From NCBI GenBank assembly GCA_002717365.1, contig PBDJ01000022.1:52815-116814 (forward strand): DNA of 64,000 nt, written 5' to 3'. The number at the start of each line of letters is the position of its first letter. Position 1 is the stretch's first letter. The notes beneath the pieces are model-generated. The model was given only the letters and a program-made list of their open reading frames with translations. It made no database searches and had not been told where the DNA came from. Made by a program: the position numbers and the translations under genes. Positions 8,706 through 17,822 of the stretch are shown here, one piece after another. This DNA is from Acidimicrobiaceae bacterium. GTDB taxonomy: Bacteria; Actinomycetota; Acidimicrobiia; Acidimicrobiales; MedAcidi-G1.

Positions 8706-10277
8706 GTGCCACCTGCTTTTCGACCGTTCGGCGTCCGCCGGCGGACGCTCAGGAGCGCCTGGATGCTGCTGCGGTCCGGTGACCTGGCCGGCTTCGCCCG
8801 GCGGGTCTGGAGGCGCCTGAGGGGCCTCTGGAAGACCCTGGAAAGCAACACAGACCTGATCGACCACGGGGAGTGGCGGAAACGGTGGGTGGATCTCACG
8901 GAGCGGGACCGAGAGGTAGCGGCTGGATGGAAGTCAGCGACGCTATTCGCCGTGGCCGTGGGCAATGGCCCGCCCGGTGCCGTGGCGAGCACGGTGGCGT
9001 CCCTGGGGGCCCAGTTACACGACCGATGGGCGATCGGGGCCGAGGCCGAAGACGCCAACTGGGTGGTGGAACTCGAGGCCGGGGTGGTACTCCACCCGGC
9101 GGCGTTAGCCACCGTGGCCCGGGCTATAGACACCAACCCTGGCCTACGCCTGGTGTACGCAGACCACGACCACCTGGACGACGGGGGGCGACCTGTCGAC
9201 CCGTGCTTCTTGCCCGACTGGAACCCGGACCTGTTCGAAGGCTTGGGCTGGATCGGAGCCCTGGTGGTCCGCCACCAAACAGTGGACGCCAAGCAGGTGA
9301 CCGGCCTAGACGGTGGGATAGTCCATCACCTGCCTTTCTTGCTGGCGTCACGGCCGACCCGGTTACGCGACGCCGACCCGGCACCAGTTCGCCATCGGTG
9401 GCCGGTGGACAATCCACCGCCCCGGGTGTCGGTGATAGTCCCGACCCGGGACCAGGGGCGTCTTCTGGAGGCCTGCCTGACCAGTCTGCGCGGCCGCACC
9501 CGGTATCCGGATCTGGAGGTCGTGGTGGTCGACCATGACACCACCGAGCGGCGGGCCCGAAGGCTGATCGACGGGCTGGCCGATAACCCGGATGCCGTGG
9601 TGGTGCCGTTCACGGGCCCATTCAACTTCGCAGCGATGTGTAACCGGGGGGTGGAGGTGGCCTCCGGTGAGGTAATCGTGCTACTCAACAATGACACCGA
9701 AGTGGTGGCCGACGACTGGCTAGACGAGTTGGTGGGCCAGCTGGCCCGTCCGGAGGTCGGGGTGGTTGGGGCGCTGCTACTTTTCGCCGACGGGACGATC
9801 CAGCACGCCGGCGTGCATCCGGGGGTGGGAGGCCTGATGGGCCACGGACACAAGCACCGTCCGGGCGATGATCCCGGCTATCACGGACGACTCACTGTGG
9901 CCCACGAGGTAGCGGCGGTGACCGGTGCCTGCCTGGGTATCACTCGAAAACTGTGGAACCGACTGGGTGGGTTGGATGAAGAACACCTGGCCGTGGCCTA
10001 CAACGACATTGACCTGTGTCTGAAGGCCCGGGCGGCCAACCTGCGCGTGGTCCTGACCCCTCATGCAGTGTTCCACCACCACGAGTCGGTATCACGGGGC
10101 TACGACGAGGACCCGGTACGCCGAGCCCGGCTACAGCGCGAGGTGGCGGTCATGGAGGAGCGGTGGGGCGACGCCCTACACGCCGACCCGGCCCACAGCC
10201 CGAATCTGGCCCTGACGGGCGACGGTTTCACGCCGGCCGCAGTCCCCCGGGTAACACCCCCGTGGCGAGTCCGATAG
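8706..10277 (+). CDS. Glycosyltransferase family 2, rhamnosyltransferase-like
   Basis: 523 residues from a GTG at 8706 (MPPAFRPFGVRRR); an ATG at 8763 is also possible. The open frame begins earlier at 8529 but that part is antisense to lpdA. A 250-residue N-terminal region looks like a decayed or divergent GT-A fold ('LVYADHDHLDDGGRPVDPCF' resembles the YSDEDxxD motif of large GT2 enzymes). The catalytic GT2 domain follows: 'PRVSVIVPTRDQGRLLEACL', then 'VIVLLNNDTEVVADDWLDEL' with the metal-binding DxD-like NDT, then 'VTGACLGITRKLWNRLGGLDE'. It probably adds sugars to an envelope polysaccharide. It is the last clearly GC-rich gene before the composition drops. Confidence 0.88.
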   Translation: MPPAFRPFGVRRRTLRSAWMLLRSGDLAGFARRVWRRLRGLWKTLESNTDLIDHGEWRKRWVDLTERDREVAAGWKSATLFAVAVGNGPPGAVASTVASLGAQLHDRWAIGAEAEDANWVVELEAGVVLHPAALATVARAIDTNPGLRLVYADHDHLDDGGRPVDPCFLPDWNPDLFEGLGWIGALVVRHQTVDAKQVTGLDGGIVHHLPFLLASRPTRLRDADPAPVRHRWPVDNPPPRVSVIVPTRDQGRLLEACLTSLRGRTRYPDLEVVVVDHDTTERRARRLIDGLADNPDAVVVPFTGPFNFAAMCNRGVEVASGEVIVLLNNDTEVVADDWLDELVGQLARPEVGVVGALLLFADGTIQHAGVHPGVGGLMGHGHKHRPGDDPGYHGRLTVAHEVAAVTGACLGITRKLWNRLGGLDEEHLAVAYNDIDLCLKARAANLRVVLTPHAVFHHHESVSRGYDEDPVRRARLQREVAVMEERWGDALHADPAHSPNLALTGDGFTPAAVPRVTPPWRVR

Positions 10278-10432
10278 GCCCGGCCAGACGTTAGTTAGTC
10301 AGGACACTTGGCCTTGACTCCAGACAAGGAGATCTAAGACAACGTTGGAAGCCCTGCGCTTTTTTCATACTCGTCGTGGAGGGAAATAGGGATATTTCAT
10401 AAGAGGCCGTCGTTCAGGGCCGATTGCCGGAT

Positions 10433-11701
10433 TCAGAGCGACTCGGTTGTGTCCGAAACCGTCAATCTTCCCGGGTCATGGAGTGAGAAGAGGAGGAAAA
10501 GAAGTGCCAAGGTCCCGATCATCGGGATGGAATTCTCATGGGTCCATTGAAAGAGCCATACGTGCCTACCGATAACTGAATCAACTACAGCTTCAACGAT
10601 CGACATGGGCACTGGCCACGCGACTACCGAATAGGCAACCAAGAACAGCACCCATTTCCAGGTTCTTCCCATGACACACAGGCGGGAGAATGCTACGGCA
10701 AACGGAGGAATGAGGAGGCAGAGGTAGTACGACTCGCCATGCGGTATCAGTAACAATACTGAGGTGAGCAGAATGGACCATTGAATCGACCAGTCACTTG
10801 AACCTCTCCGACTCCAAAGCCAGAAGCAGAGCGCTAACCCTGCAGCAATAAGCACCACGATTGAAATGGCAATCCCGGTCGACTCATTCCCCTGGTCCCC
10901 AACTGCCCGCATTATGAAGCCCGATAAAGCCTGATTTTGTGGGTGGTCAAAGAAGTTGATCTCACTGTCGACATCCACAACTGTCCTCAACAAGAGGTTG
11001 TTCTGCCACCCCAGCGTCAACTGAGTGACTACCGCTATTACGGCAAGTGTCGTCATCGACACTGCCCCTGCTCGCCGTCGGCGTGCGAGAAATAGGGCGG
11101 GAATGAGTACTGCAGGCAGATACTTGACCCCGGCCGCTAACCCGAGAAGAAATCCTGTCGCAGTGTCTCTACGACTGCCGAAGGTGACAAAGGCAGCGGA
11201 GATCAGCAACAGCTCAAGCAACTCAACATTCCGCTGCCCAAGGGCCTCAAGCGCAGGTGCAAAGTTGAATACAACGAAAATCAGTCCCGCGAGTGCATAG
11301 CCATTTGGGAGTTCTCTTCTCAGATGCCAGATCAGCAACAAACCTGTGACGACAAACCCACCGGCTGCCACAAAGAGGAGGAACCGATATGCGGTATCTC
11401 GATCGGGAAAAAGAAATAGCGGAATGGTGACTAGGTGGAGGATGGGCCCATAACTCCATGAGGTTCCCTCATGCCATTCGGTCACCAGTCCCGAGTAGAA
11501 ACCATCTGTCTTACCAAACCATTCGGCCAATCTGGGTGCAGGCCACGAACCAAGGAAATCACTAGCGGCATTCGGAATCCCGTACCGAAACAGAAAGACA
11601 ACAAGGCGCGACGCCGAAAGGACCGCTACACCAAACAAAGCCAATCGGGTATTCCGAGTTAGCCGACTGACCGCGCCAGTCCGATCTTCATACTCCATCA
11701 T
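10433..11701 (-). CDS. Integral-membrane glycosyltransferase, GT87-like (GT-C fold)
   Basis: 422 residues with around ten hydrophobic segments. The first periplasmic loop has 'SDFLGSWPAPRLAEWFGKTDG', where an acidic residue is expected for GT-C catalysis. Later come 'ALGQRNVELLELLLISAAF' and 'FLLGLAAGVKYLPAVLIP', the QxN and KxxP patterns of the GT87/DUF2029 family. Such enzymes use polyprenyl-phosphate sugars to add mannose or arabinose on the outer side of the membrane. Clearly lower GC than the genes to its left. The 155 bases between it and the convergent GT2 gene hold no gene. Donor and acceptor unknown. Confidence 0.7.
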   Translation of the reverse strand: MMEYEDRTGAVSRLTRNTRLALFGVAVLSASRLVVFLFRYGIPNAASDFLGSWPAPRLAEWFGKTDGFYSGLVTEWHEGTSWSYGPILHLVTIPLFLFPDRDTAYRFLLFVAAGGFVVTGLLLIWHLRRELPNGYALAGLIFVVFNFAPALEALGQRNVELLELLLISAAFVTFGSRRDTATGFLLGLAAGVKYLPAVLIPALFLARRRRAGAVSMTTLAVIAVVTQLTLGWQNNLLLRTVVDVDSEINFFDHPQNQALSGFIMRAVGDQGNESTGIAISIVVLIAAGLALCFWLWSRRGSSDWSIQWSILLTSVLLLIPHGESYYLCLLIPPFAVAFSRLCVMGRTWKWVLFLVAYSVVAWPVPMSIVEAVVDSVIGRHVWLFQWTHENSIPMIGTLALLFLLFSLHDPGRLTVSDTTESL

Positions 11702-12013
11702 CCAGTCGCCCGGATGAGCGACTTCGAAGGTAGGTGTCCGATCATGGAGACGCGAGACGAAGGTTCTAGGTAGCCCCAGATTCGTCGAGTTCCTCCGAAC
11801 AGGTTCCTACCGAGGTGAGGCGTCAACTTAGCCGCCATAACAACTGACTCTAGGTCTGGTACACGCGGCCCGGTGGCCTTCAAGGACGAGGAGGGCCCAC
11901 ATTAGGAAGATGAAACTAGAACCCCCGCTTTTCCTGGCCATCCGAACCGAGCGCACTGGCTCCTCGGTAACAAGTCTTTCTGCGACTCGTGATCTCTTCC
12001 TCACAGTTGGCAC
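11702..12013. other. 312-base stretch without a confident gene
   Basis: This gap lies between the GT87-like gene and the radical SAM fusion, both on the minus strand. The only notable content is a 61-codon minus-strand frame starting with a GTG directly after the fusion gene's stop (listed separately). I see no convincing hairpin terminator, repeat or RNA. Confidence 0.4.
11828..12013 (-). CDS. Possible small protein of 61 residues with one hydrophobic segment
   Basis: The GTG start at 12013 is immediately adjacent to the stop of the radical SAM fusion gene (12014-12016), the kind of spacing used for translational coupling. The N-terminal half is strongly basic (R, K) and is followed by 'GGSSFIFLMWALLVLEG', which could be a membrane segment. 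I recognise no family. It could equally be a chance frame; nothing else supports it. Confidence 0.25.
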   Translation of the reverse strand: MPTVRKRSRVAERLVTEEPVRSVRMARKSGGSSFIFLMWALLVLEGHRAACTRPRVSCYGG

Positions 12014-14272
12014 TTAGACGACGCCTCGGGTCAGTTCCCCAACTTGGCTATCTCTCTCTACCGTTACAGGAAGATCCGACTTGTCTACGAGGCTTTTCGC
12101 AAGTCGCCGATACAGATTGCCAGCAAACGGCCAGGAGAAGAAGGTATTGGTCGACATTGCGCACTCCCAGGTACATCGACATTCTGTGTCACGGATCCAG
12201 GTCCGTAGAGCAGTCGCCTTGTCTGACTGGACGAGTTCGCGAAAGGTACTCATGGAGGCATCCGAATGGGCCGAATTGCCACCAATGGGTCCAAGGACCA
12301 CAGGAACTCCTTTGTCTGCGAGCGGCATGAGCGATTTGCCGGACCGCTGAGTCCCTTCAATGGCTCCAAGGTTTTGTTCAGGGTCAAGAATCTCGCAGGC
12401 AGCGACAGTGCCGTCTTCGTTGATTACATAACTCAATGTTCCTGCCATACATGGTGTAACAAACTCATCTTTGCGTGCTACACGTGTTATAAGCTCTTTC
12501 TGAAGAAACTCCTTAATTGATAGCGCTCTACGCCCAAGAAATCCATAAAAGTCGAGATTGCCTGTTTCCATATGTGATCTATATACTTCAATAGCTTTTT
12601 CATATCCTTCAATTACCTCAAGAGGAATTGGCGGATGGGCCAGGCTGTGGTATCTAAATAAATTAATCGAGATTGCATTCGGGCGGAACTGCTCAACAAT
12701 TTGCTCAATAAAGTCTGGAGCTATTTCAGCGTTCTGTGGCATCACTGTCGTCACAACGTTCAGGTGAAGGTTTGGATAGAGGGCTTTGAGAGGTCTAAGA
12801 CGTTCCATCGTCTGGACGACTCTCGCATAAGACCCAGAGCCTCTGATCTCATCGTGAAGATCTTCTGGACCATCAAGAGAGAAGGCGACTACCAGGTTTC
12901 CGCGCTCCATCCTCTGAAGAATCCGAAGTGTGATCTCATAGGTACGGTCTACATACCAGCCGTTTGTCGGGAATGACAGTACCTTCGGTCGACAATTCCT
13001 CTGTACAAGAGCAATTACCTTGTCGAGATCACTTCTTAGGAATGGCTCACCGCCAGCGAGAGCATGCCAAAGAGTTGGACCTATTTCTTTCATAGTCTTA
13101 TCCATTGTCTCTAGAGACATCTCTCCAGGATTCGGAGCATCAAGGGTTTCCTTGTAGAAACAATGCTCACATCTCAGGTTGCAGCGCGCTGTCACATAGT
13201 GGACGATTTGGACGGGCATTCCTGATCTGGAGATGACTCGATACCCGATACAGGCCCAATCCGCTAACTCACGTATTGATTTAGTTAGTGCCCTCCACAA
13301 CCAGACCAATGCTGCTGCAGAGGTAGCCGACGCGACGCTCCATCCGATGGCAGGCCACAGGACGAGACTCAAGAGCTTTGATTGAGCAGATGAATCACGT
13401 AACACACTGGTCCACAGCAACGCCGGGGCCATGAACAACAGAGCAACGACCAGAAAGCCATAGGTTGATGCTCCCGGCCACGTTATGGCTGCAACGCATC
13501 CGGCCGGGAGGAGGCAGCCAGCGATCCAAGTCAGCCCGATCGCCGATCCCAGATTCATGTCGAGTCCCTTGAACACAGACGCATACCGCCTGCGGGCCAG
13601 GAACCCTGAGAACGCCTTGACCCAATAGTCTTTGATCAACGACCAAGCTGAGAATCGCTTGAGGTGTACAGCCTCAAATCCCCTCTCGACAGTGACCGGA
13701 AACCCAAGGCGGGTGCTACGGGCAGAGAACTCGTCATCTTCGTACAGCGTCAACGCGGGGCTGAAGCCTCCTACCTGCTCGAAGGTTTCACGACGAATCA
13801 GCATGTGGGATGCCGATCCGAAGGCATCCCTATTGTGTGCGTTCCTCAGGAGTCGGTACTTGAGCACCGAGTTCTGTAGAGCGGCTATTGGGCCATTGAC
13901 TTGTGGGTTGGTCCGATACACGCCACAAACAACGTCATGCTCGGAGTCGACAAGTTGATTGCGTATAAAGGTCCGGCTGGCTTCCGTCAACTCCACATCC
14001 GAATCCAAGAAGAGGATGAAATCGCTGCGAGTTTTTTTTGCACCGATATTTCGCGCTTCCCCTGGAGGGGTCCGCTGAGGCAACCGACAGACATCGACCT
14101 CGTCACTCAACTCCGACAGTTCGGACGGAGATGAGTCGACTACAACAACTTCAGCCTGAAGTTCTCTGACAGACTCCAAGACCACGTCTAAAGTTTGACT
14201 CCGGTAAGCAGGAATCACGATGCTGAGCGTCGCTCGGGCACCAAACTCCTCCACCACAGTGCTTCTCCTCAC
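12014..14272 (-). CDS. Fusion of GT2 glycosyltransferase, membrane region and radical SAM enzyme
   Basis: 752 residues in one uninterrupted frame. Residues about 15-230 are a GT-A domain ('TLSIVIPAYRSQTLDVVLES', 'DFILFLDSDVELTEAS', 'GFSPALTLYEDDEFSAR'). Residues about 240-330 contain several hydrophobic segments. From about 355 a radical SAM domain begins with cysteines 364, 368 and 371 in CNLRCEHC (CxxxCxxC, the 4Fe-4S/SAM site), then 'ALAGGEPFLR' (the GGE motif binding SAM). The C-terminus has extra cysteines ('CMAGTL', 'AACEIL', 'CRCTWECA') as in SPASM-type auxiliary cluster domains. About 35 residues between LGAIE and the STFRELVQSDKA strand look like an insertion. Glycosyl transfer plus a radical reaction on the same lipid-linked sugar is an inference. 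Parts have low GC. Confidence 0.85.
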   Translation of the reverse strand: MRRSTVVEEFGARATLSIVIPAYRSQTLDVVLESVRELQAEVVVVDSSPSELSELSDEVDVCRLPQRTPPGEARNIGAKKTRSDFILFLDSDVELTEASRTFIRNQLVDSEHDVVCGVYRTNPQVNGPIAALQNSVLKYRLLRNAHNRDAFGSASHMLIRRETFEQVGGFSPALTLYEDDEFSARSTRLGFPVTVERGFEAVHLKRFSAWSLIKDYWVKAFSGFLARRRYASVFKGLDMNLGSAIGLTWIAGCLLPAGCVAAITWPGASTYGFLVVALLFMAPALLWTSVLRDSSAQSKLLSLVLWPAIGWSVASATSAAALVWLWRALTKSIRELADWACIGYRVISRSGMPVQIVHYVTARCNLRCEHCFYKETLDAPNPGEMSLETMDKTMKEIGPTLWHALAGGEPFLRSDLDKVIALVQRNCRPKVLSFPTNGWYVDRTYEITLRILQRMERGNLVVAFSLDGPEDLHDEIRGSGSYARVVQTMERLRPLKALYPNLHLNVVTTVMPQNAEIAPDFIEQIVEQFRPNAISINLFRYHSLAHPPIPLEVIEGYEKAIEVYRSHMETGNLDFYGFLGRRALSIKEFLQKELITRVARKDEFVTPCMAGTLSYVINEDGTVAACEILDPEQNLGAIEGTQRSGKSLMPLADKGVPVVLGPIGGNSAHSDASMSTFRELVQSDKATALRTWIRDTECRCTWECAMSTNTFFSWPFAGNLYRRLAKSLVDKSDLPVTVERDSQVGELTRGVV

Positions 14273-14427
14273 AGCCGATCGACGCTACCTAAGCATTGAC
14301 CAAAGGTAACCCACCCCTAACGTTGGGTGGTCCGCATGCTCTCAGCAGTTCCTAGTCGAATTGTGCCCAATGTTGTTATTCGAAATCGGCCTATCGGACA
14401 CCTTCACCCATTAGAACCGCCTTTACG

Positions 14428-15282
14428 ATGCCCGATGTGAAGGAAGTGGTATTCCACGCTGACGACTTTGGCTGGTCCCCCGGGATCAATGAGGGCATCA
14501 TCGACTCTCATCAGCACGGGATTCTGACGAGCACTTCGGTAATCGCAACGATGCCCGGCCTCAAAGACGCTGTCCGAAGAAGGGATGAGGCACCCAGTTT
14601 GGGGTATGGAGCCCATCTGAGCATCAATCTCGGCCGTCCGATATCAGCCCCAAAGTCAGTCAACCTGCTACTCGACCGAAATGGTTTTTTTCAGTATTCG
14701 TACCTTTACCACCTCAGGAAATCCAGAAACAAAATTTATCTGGACCAAGTGCGTCGTGAAATCTCAGCGCAGCTAACAAAGCTCGGAGATCTAGGTTTCA
14801 GACTCGACCATGTGAACTCCCAGTCTCACACTCACATGATTCCCCCGATTCACAACTTGTTCAAAGAAGTCCTCCAGGAGTTCTCTATTCGCCACCTACG
14901 TCGCTCTGTGGAACCGTGGCACGGACGTCCACGCATCCGCAACCCCATGAACTTCGTTAAGTGTCTGACTCTAGAGACACTCGATACCTTCGGATCAACG
15001 TCACCTGGCATGGTTCAGTTCGTCGGGATTAGACACAGCGGCCTCATGGATACTCAGACGATGGTGAACTATCTGCGCCACCTAAAATCTGGGACGTGGG
15101 AGATCGCCTCACATCCGGGTACCGGCGAGTTGGACGACGACTCTCTTTATCCGCAATCTGCGGTTCGGCACATGCGATCCGCGAATCGACGCCTCGAGTG
15201 GGAAGCTCTGGTCTCCGACGAAGTACAAACCGCTCTTCATGAGGCCGAGATCAACCCGATCAGGTTCTCCGACATCGGTTAA
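14428..15282 (+). CDS. YdjC/ChbG-family carbohydrate deacetylase
   Basis: 284 residues. 'VVFHADDFGWSPGINEGI' at the N-terminus is the family's metal-binding DD motif, 'VNSQSHTHMIPPIHNLF' supplies the paired histidines, and 'WEIASHPGTGELD' near the end is the SHPG motif. Members hydrolyse N-acetyl groups from diacetylchitobiose or from lipid-linked N-acetylhexosamines; the latter fits a glycan locus. It is divergent from the GT2-radical SAM fusion across about 150 bases, which must hold both promoters. Confidence 0.85.
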   Translation: MPDVKEVVFHADDFGWSPGINEGIIDSHQHGILTSTSVIATMPGLKDAVRRRDEAPSLGYGAHLSINLGRPISAPKSVNLLLDRNGFFQYSYLYHLRKSRNKIYLDQVRREISAQLTKLGDLGFRLDHVNSQSHTHMIPPIHNLFKEVLQEFSIRHLRRSVEPWHGRPRIRNPMNFVKCLTLETLDTFGSTSPGMVQFVGIRHSGLMDTQTMVNYLRHLKSGTWEIASHPGTGELDDDSLYPQSAVRHMRSANRRLEWEALVSDEVQTALHEAEINPIRFSDIG

Positions 15283-15350
15283 CCGCTGGGCACCCAGACC
15301 GGTTTATTTCGTCAAGTTCTGATTCATCAGGGACCGCTGTCGAGACTTGG

Positions 15351-16295
15351 TCAATGCTTGTCTCCAGCCGACAACAAGCGCTGGATCACATACGGCGGCC
15401 GGTCAGCCACTTCGTTGTGCAGTGAACCTATGTATGCGCCGAGCAGACCGACCATCACGAAAAGGAGGCCCTGCATCGTCGAAAGAATCGCGACCATGGA
15501 CGCCCAGCCCGGAACGTCTCGACCATTGGACAATTCCAACCCAATCGAAATAGCCGCATAGCCTCCGACCACAATCGACCAGACCGTACCAAGCATCGCA
15601 ACGATTAAGAGCGGTCTATTTGAGAATCCGACAATCCCATCTCGTGCTAACCGGAGGAGTTTACGGAAGGTGTACGTAGTGGTTCCGTGGCTCCTCTCGT
15701 TCGCCGTATAGAGCACACAGGACTGGTCTAACCCAATCCAAGAGGTGGTACCTCGAAGAAAGGGACGCTTTCCCGCGGCATCCAAGGTGGCCTCATGCGC
15801 CTTACGACTCAATAGGCGGAAGTCGGAAGTACCCTCCGGGATAGCGAGACCACTGAGAAACCTGAATACCCAGTAGAACAAGTGACCCCAAATCCGCCGT
15901 CCTGAACCCTTCCCCGGCACGGCCTCAGGAATGGTGTTCACCACATCGAATCCGTCTCGCCACGACGCGATCATTGCTGGGAGTGCGGTGGCTGGATGTT
16001 GGCCATCCGAATCCATCATGATGACTGCATCTGCAGAAACGCTCGCTAGCCCAGCCAAAAGAGCAGCCTGGTGACCAAAGTTCCTACTTAACTGAACAAC
16101 CACCAGCCGGGGTTCGGTCTGCCGAAGCGCAACTAACTGGTCGATCGTGCCATCAGACGAACCGTCATCGACGACACAAACACAAGGCTGCACCTCACAA
16201 GACTCGAGCACATTCAGAACTTCGGGCACGAGATCCAGGACTGAGGACTTTTCGTTGTACGCCGGAAGGACAACACATACAGATTCTGTAGTCAT
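15351..16295 (-). CDS. GtrB/DPM-type GT2 with two C-terminal membrane helices
   Basis: 314 residues. The GT-A domain has 'VCVVLPAYNEKSSVLDLVP', 'VCVVDDGSSDGTIDQL', 'LVVVQLSRNFGHQAALLAGL' and 'AVIMMDSDGQHPATALPAM', the DxD being the metal site. 'IPEGTSDFRLLSRKAHEA' follows. Two hydrophobic segments at about 230-255 and 265-290 end in 'LLGAYIGSLHNEVADRPPYVI', the usual GtrB/ArnC tail. These proteins load a sugar on undecaprenyl phosphate for use by GT-C enzymes outside the membrane. It is convergent with the YdjC gene. Confidence 0.88.
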   Translation of the reverse strand: MTTESVCVVLPAYNEKSSVLDLVPEVLNVLESCEVQPCVCVVDDGSSDGTIDQLVALRQTEPRLVVVQLSRNFGHQAALLAGLASVSADAVIMMDSDGQHPATALPAMIASWRDGFDVVNTIPEAVPGKGSGRRIWGHLFYWVFRFLSGLAIPEGTSDFRLLSRKAHEATLDAAGKRPFLRGTTSWIGLDQSCVLYTANERSHGTTTYTFRKLLRLARDGIVGFSNRPLLIVAMLGTVWSIVVGGYAAISIGLELSNGRDVPGWASMVAILSTMQGLLFVMVGLLGAYIGSLHNEVADRPPYVIQRLLSAGDKH

Positions 16296-16712
16296 TCCCG
16301 ATCACCTCATAACTGCTGGTCTCAACACCGATCAGGACAGGACACCCGGATCACGGCCGCGAAGTACATCAAGAACAAAAACAAGGAAACTGAAAAACCA
16401 GCCACTCTCCTGAACGCTAGTGCCCATGATCGAACTCCGCGCGACGCCAAGCCAAGCCAAGCCAAACTGGCCACCTAGACCTCTCCGGTGCCTCTAACTC
16501 CAGATCACGCTGGTTAACGACTCAGGATCCTTTGGATTCTGATCGCTTTTCGATCGCTTGTCGTGCACCGGAAGGAAGGGGATATGAGCAGATAGGAGTC
16601 TGTGCAACCCGATCGCGTTTACGGTCCTCTGGGATCGAGGAGACACACAATCATGAAGACGGGCAGCAGAAAGTAGTCCAACGCGGTAGCCGGAAGAACG
16701 AAGGCGAGAAGC
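16296..16712. other. 417-base intergenic stretch with a short tandem repeat
   Basis: Between two minus-strand genes. It contains four perfect tandem copies of GCCAA at 16446-16465 and part of a possible 43-codon hydrophobic frame (16619-16750, listed separately). No confident terminator or RNA gene was seen. Confidence 0.4.
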
Positions 16713-16750
16713 TCAGTCGGTACTCCGGGATCGCCAATCTTGCAGAACAT
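16619..16750 (-). CDS. Possible 43-residue hydrophobic peptide overlapping the end of the SDR gene
   Basis: An ATG at 16750 opens a frame that overlaps the last 38 bases of the GDP-sugar reductase-like gene in another phase and ends in TAA at 16621-16619. It encodes 'MFCKIGDPGVPTELLAFVL' and then 'DYFLLPVFMIVCLLDPRGP', a plausible single membrane span. It may be a small membrane protein, the relic of a larger membrane protein, or chance. No family recognised. Confidence 0.2.
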   Translation of the reverse strand: MFCKIGDPGVPTELLAFVLPATALDYFLLPVFMIVCLLDPRGP

Positions 16751-17618
16751 CTATCAGGGTGGATTCAAAGTCAATCAGTGGAGTCCAGCCTGTGTGATTC
16801 TGAATAAGTGTTGGATCGCCCCGGAGCTCTGGGAGATCCGCGGGTCGGAATAATTCCTTCTTGGGCTCCATCCTCACCGAATCACCCGACAGGGCAATAA
16901 GCCGGTCGGCGACATGCCTGATAGAAACACTTTGGCCTGAACAAACGTTGTATGCGAGGCCAGGATGTCCACGCTCGGCAAGTAGGCGATAGGCACGAAC
17001 GACATCACGCACGTCTGTAAAATCGCGACGAACCGACATGTCTCCTACAGGAATCGTGGTAGCTCCGGCCACTTCACTGGCAACGATTTGCGAGGCGAGA
17101 GCAGCGCAAACGGCCCGATCACTCTGACCGGGCCCAAAGTGGTTGAATGACCTCGCCCGTATGACCTCTTGACCAAACCCCAGATGCGCTTGTAGCGCAA
17201 CTAAGTCGGCAACGGCCTTGCTCGCCCCGTAAGGCGAGACTGGTCGGAGAGGAGCGGACTCGTCAAGCGGAAGATCGTCTGGAAGGGCAAACCCGTAGAT
17301 GTCCGCACTGGTAACCGTGACAACTCGTTCGACGCCGGCCATCCGAGCGGCCACCAGCAGGTTGTAGGTGCCCTCGCCATTTGTCCGAAACGACTCAAGT
17401 GGGTTACACCAGGACGTTTCTACATCGGCCTGACCTGCCAGGTGAAAGATGGTGTCAGGTTGATGCTCGCCGACGAACGCTGTTAGCGCACTGAGATCAC
17501 AAACGTCGGGACCACCACTTGACCGACTAGTGACGATCACCTCGTCACCCTCTGCGACAAGGTGATCTACGAGATGTACGCCTACGAATCCCGTCGAACC
17601 GGTGACCAAGACCTTCAT
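16713..17618 (-). CDS. NAD-dependent epimerase/dehydratase, GDP-4-keto-6-deoxymannose reductase-like
   Basis: 301 residues from the ATG at 17618, which has a purine-rich GGAAGGG a few bases upstream; the GTG at 17636 is less likely. Extended SDR fold: 'MKVLVTGSTGFVGVHLVDHL' (GxxGxxG), 'VTVTSADIYG' (Thr/Ser of the triad) and 'VSPYGASKAVADL' (YxxxK). 'ARSFNHFGPGQSDR' and 'VRRDFTDVRDVVRAYRLL' are close to Rmd, which makes GDP-D-rhamnose from the 4-keto sugar. No GDP-mannose 4,6-dehydratase (Gmd) is in the window, so the substrate supply must come from elsewhere or the assignment is only at family level. Confidence 0.75.
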   Translation of the reverse strand: MKVLVTGSTGFVGVHLVDHLVAEGDEVIVTSRSSGGPDVCDLSALTAFVGEHQPDTIFHLAGQADVETSWCNPLESFRTNGEGTYNLLVAARMAGVERVVTVTSADIYGFALPDDLPLDESAPLRPVSPYGASKAVADLVALQAHLGFGQEVIRARSFNHFGPGQSDRAVCAALASQIVASEVAGATTIPVGDMSVRRDFTDVRDVVRAYRLLAERGHPGLAYNVCSGQSVSIRHVADRLIALSGDSVRMEPKKELFRPADLPELRGDPTLIQNHTGWTPLIDFESTLIDVLQDWRSRSTD

Positions 17619-17810
17619 TTGGAGCCCTTCCCCCACCGCCGACAGTTAGGGAACCTAGACCAGATTCACGAAATCTTGGATTGAGGAATCAGCGTTGGTT
17701 AGCGATAGCCGCTACGTTGCGAAAGCCATCCAGATGGGCCCGGCCCGTGGTAGCAGAGTTGACCGGGTTGATTCACAAGAGGTGTCCACCCTAGGGAACT
17801 GTTGAACGAA

Positions 17811-17816
17811 AAGGAG
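17811..17816 (+). promoter_or_regulatory. Shine-Dalgarno AAGGAG that fixes a TTG start
   Basis: AAGGAG ends six bases before the TTG at 17823. The earlier in-frame TTG at 17802 has no such site, so the downstream TTG is the likelier start of the CapD-like gene. Confidence 0.6.
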
Positions 17817-17822
17817 AGGTGC

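Noticed and set aside
14031-14040. Run of eight T/A inside the radical SAM fusion gene as a programmed frameshift site
   Set aside because: The frame reads through it with intact GT2 motifs on both sides (ARNIGAKK then SDFILFLDSDV), so no shift is needed.
16446-16465. Four tandem GCCAA units as a CRISPR or regulatory repeat
   Set aside because: Units are only five bases with no spacers; this is a simple slippage repeat. I found no CRISPR array in the window.
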